Below, piece after piece: positions 5,037 to 6,272 of a DNA stretch of 6,272 bases. The position numbers and the translations under genes are program-made. The stretch's first letter is position 1, and each line of letters begins with the position of its first letter. Location of the stretch: the NCBI GenBank assembly GCA_033720695.1, contig JAWWCA010000208.1:1-6272 (forward strand), written 5' to 3'. The DNA comes from DATGQT01 sp033720695 (lineage in GTDB: Bacteria > Bacteroidota > Rhodothermia > Rhodothermales > Rubricoccaceae). The notes below the pieces were generated by a model. That model was not told the DNA's origin. It ran no database searches and worked only from the letters and a program-made list of their open reading frames with translations.

Positions 5037-6209
5037 TCAGCGCGCCACGACGGGCCACTCCTCCACCACGTCCTCGCCGTCCACGAGGTAGAGGCGCGGC
5101 TGCGTCGCCACGGCCACGCAGGCGTGGTTGGGCACGATCCGCACGCGGTCGCCGACGTCGAACGTGGAGCCGCCGGGGACCTCGACCCACCCGTGCTCCT
5201 CGCTGAGCGCGACGAGACGGGCGTGCGGGAGCGGCTTCATCGTGCTGGGGCTGTGGAGCAGGATGCCGTAGCCCTCGGTGCCGCCGCCGCCGTCCGTCGT
5301 CAGCACCTTCTTGCCGGCGTCGAGGACGACGCGGTCGGTCCCGTCGTCGCCGCGGCGGATGGAGAGGACGGTGGCCTGCACCGTGAGGGCGCAGGCCGTG
5401 AGGGGCACGACGCCGAGGGCCACCTGCATCGCGTCGTGGAAGACGTAGTTGCCCGGGCGCACCTCGGTGATGGCGAAGCGGACGCCCTCGCGCCCCTCTA
5501 CCGGGACGTGCTGGTTCTCGAACCGGCTGACGGTGGGCGTCGAGCCGAGCGAGAGCACGGCCTCTTCGTCGAGGAGGCCAGCGGCTCCGAGGCGGGCGGC
5601 GAGGGCGAGGAGCCGGTCGCGCTCCTCCGTCATCGCCCGGACGAGCGCGTCGCCCGCCGTCTCACCGTCGCGAGGGCCGGCGTAGCCGTGGCCGCCGTGC
5701 GTGAGGAGTCCGCCCAGCGCCAGCCCCGGCAGCCCCGCCACGTGCCGGACGAAGCCCTCCGCCTCGTCGCTGTCCCACGCCACGCCGCAGCGTCCGTGGC
5801 CGGTGTCCACCTCCACGAGGACGTCGGCCTGGAGGCGGCGCTCGGCGAAGAACCGGGAGGCGAGGCCGGCCCCCTCGGGCGTGTCGACGAGGAAGGCGAC
5901 GCGGGCGCCGCGCATGCCGAGGTCGGCGATCCGGCTGAAGAGCCCGTCGTCCACGACCTCGCGGGCGATGAGGAGGTCGTCGTGGCCGGCGGCGGCGAAG
6001 GCCTCGGCCTCCGTGACCGTGGCGACGGTCAGCCCCCGGGCGCCGACGGCCACCTGCTGCCGCGCGAGGTCCGGGCTCTTGTGCGTCTTGACGTGGGGAC
6101 GCAGCGCCACCCCCTCCCGGTTGGCCCGCGCCTGCTGGGCGGCGAGGTTGGTGTCGAGCCGCGCGCGCTCGACGAGGAGCGACGGCGTGGGGAGGTCCGA
6201 GACGAGCAT
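5037..6209 (-). CDS. PLP-dependent D-threonine aldolase / D-serine dehydratase family enzyme
   Basis: The 390-residue product is a fold-type III PLP enzyme with an alanine racemase-like N-terminal barrel (about 5-250) and a C-terminal beta domain of the D-serine dehydratase-like type (about 265-380). The cofactor lysine should be K41 in LRPHVKTHKSPDLA, by analogy with the first lysine of this motif in characterised members. GSTPT (222-226) is the phosphate-binding loop and EVRPGNYVFHD (249-259) is a conserved active-site segment. The metal-ligand pair of the family is present as H362 and C364 in VPNHACVAV. Such enzymes split D-threonine/D-allo-threonine or other D-beta-hydroxy amino acids to glycine and an aldehyde, or deaminate D-serine; sequence alone does not decide. 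It is cytoplasmic, with no signal peptide. It is a single-gene unit with the ATG at 6209, next to the conserved opening DLPTPSLLVERARLDTN. Confidence 0.9.
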   Translation of the reverse strand: MLVSDLPTPSLLVERARLDTNLAAQQARANREGVALRPHVKTHKSPDLARQQVAVGARGLTVATVTEAEAFAAAGHDDLLIAREVVDDGLFSRIADLGMRGARVAFLVDTPEGAGLASRFFAERRLQADVLVEVDTGHGRCGVAWDSDEAEGFVRHVAGLPGLALGGLLTHGGHGYAGPRDGETAGDALVRAMTEERDRLLALAARLGAAGLLDEEAVLSLGSTPTVSRFENQHVPVEGREGVRFAITEVRPGNYVFHDAMQVALGVVPLTACALTVQATVLSIRRGDDGTDRVVLDAGKKVLTTDGGGGTEGYGILLHSPSTMKPLPHARLVALSEEHGWVEVPGGSTFDVGDRVRIVPNHACVAVATQPRLYLVDGEDVVEEWPVVAR

Positions 6210-6227
6210 CGGTGGAGGTGCAGAAGC

Positions 6228-6237
6228 GGGAAGCTAC
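6228..6237 (-). promoter_or_regulatory. Putative -7 promoter box GTAGCTTCCC for the PLP enzyme gene
   Basis: Read leftward, this is the same 10-mer as at 1569-1578. It ends 18 bases before the ATG, implying a very short leader of about a dozen bases if it is the -7 element. CTTC about 20 bases further upstream is at best a weak -33 element. Confidence 0.4.
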
Positions 6238-6272
6238 GCCCGCCACGCCCGAACGAGAAGCGCCCGGCGCCC

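Noticed and set aside
5662..6246. Leftward open frame of 194 codons overlapping the PLP enzyme gene
   Set aside because: Arg/Gly/Ala-rich shadow in another frame of the same strand as a clear gene.
1..6272. Search for CRISPR arrays, tRNA, rRNA, insertion sequences, toxin-antitoxin or defence genes
   Set aside because: No regularly spaced repeats, cloverleaf-like elements, transposase or terminal inverted repeats were seen. All recognisable genes are ordinary chromosomal functions, so I cannot support a claim of a new system here.

Overview
This is a GC-rich (roughly 70% by eye), gene-dense chromosomal segment, most likely from a Rhodothermia-type member of the Bacteroidota (Rubricoccus/Rubrivirga/Salinibacter-like). 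Three things point there: a DUF4290-like protein, a family I know almost only from Bacteroidota; promoter-like TAnnTT(C/T) boxes resembling the -7 element TAnnTTTG of the Bacteroidota housekeeping sigma factor; and no convincing Shine-Dalgarno sequence before any start. The genus is an inference from style, not from a marker gene.

Layout. 1-492 (-): start of an ABC-2 type permease, cut by the window edge. 489-1493 (-): its ATP-binding partner, overlapping the permease by 4 bases. 1494-1701: divergent intergenic region with a promoter-like box and two small inverted repeats. 1702-2298 (+): secreted lipoprotein of unknown function. 2334-2627 (-): unrecognised 97-residue protein. 2628-2782: divergent spacer with a promoter-like box and an inverted repeat. 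2783-3067 (+): short DUF4290-like protein. 3116-3649 (-) and 3695-4447 (-): ruvC preceded by yebC, a gene order also found in E. coli. 4448-4606: divergent spacer. 4607-5029 (+): exported cupin. 5037-6209 (-): PLP enzyme of the D-threonine aldolase/D-serine dehydratase fold. 6210-6272: its promoter region.

How the genes work together. Only two functional units are clear: the exporter pair (ATPase plus permease, transcribed ATPase first) and yebC-ruvC (translation or expression factor plus Holliday junction resolvase). The other genes appear to be single-gene units on alternating strands. I see no mobile element, phage gene, CRISPR array, tRNA, rRNA or defence-like cluster. This looks like an ordinary core/accessory chromosome stretch. 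The most useful second-look items are the repeated TAnnTTCC promoter-like box, the unrecognised 97-residue protein, and the cupin with non-standard metal-site residues.
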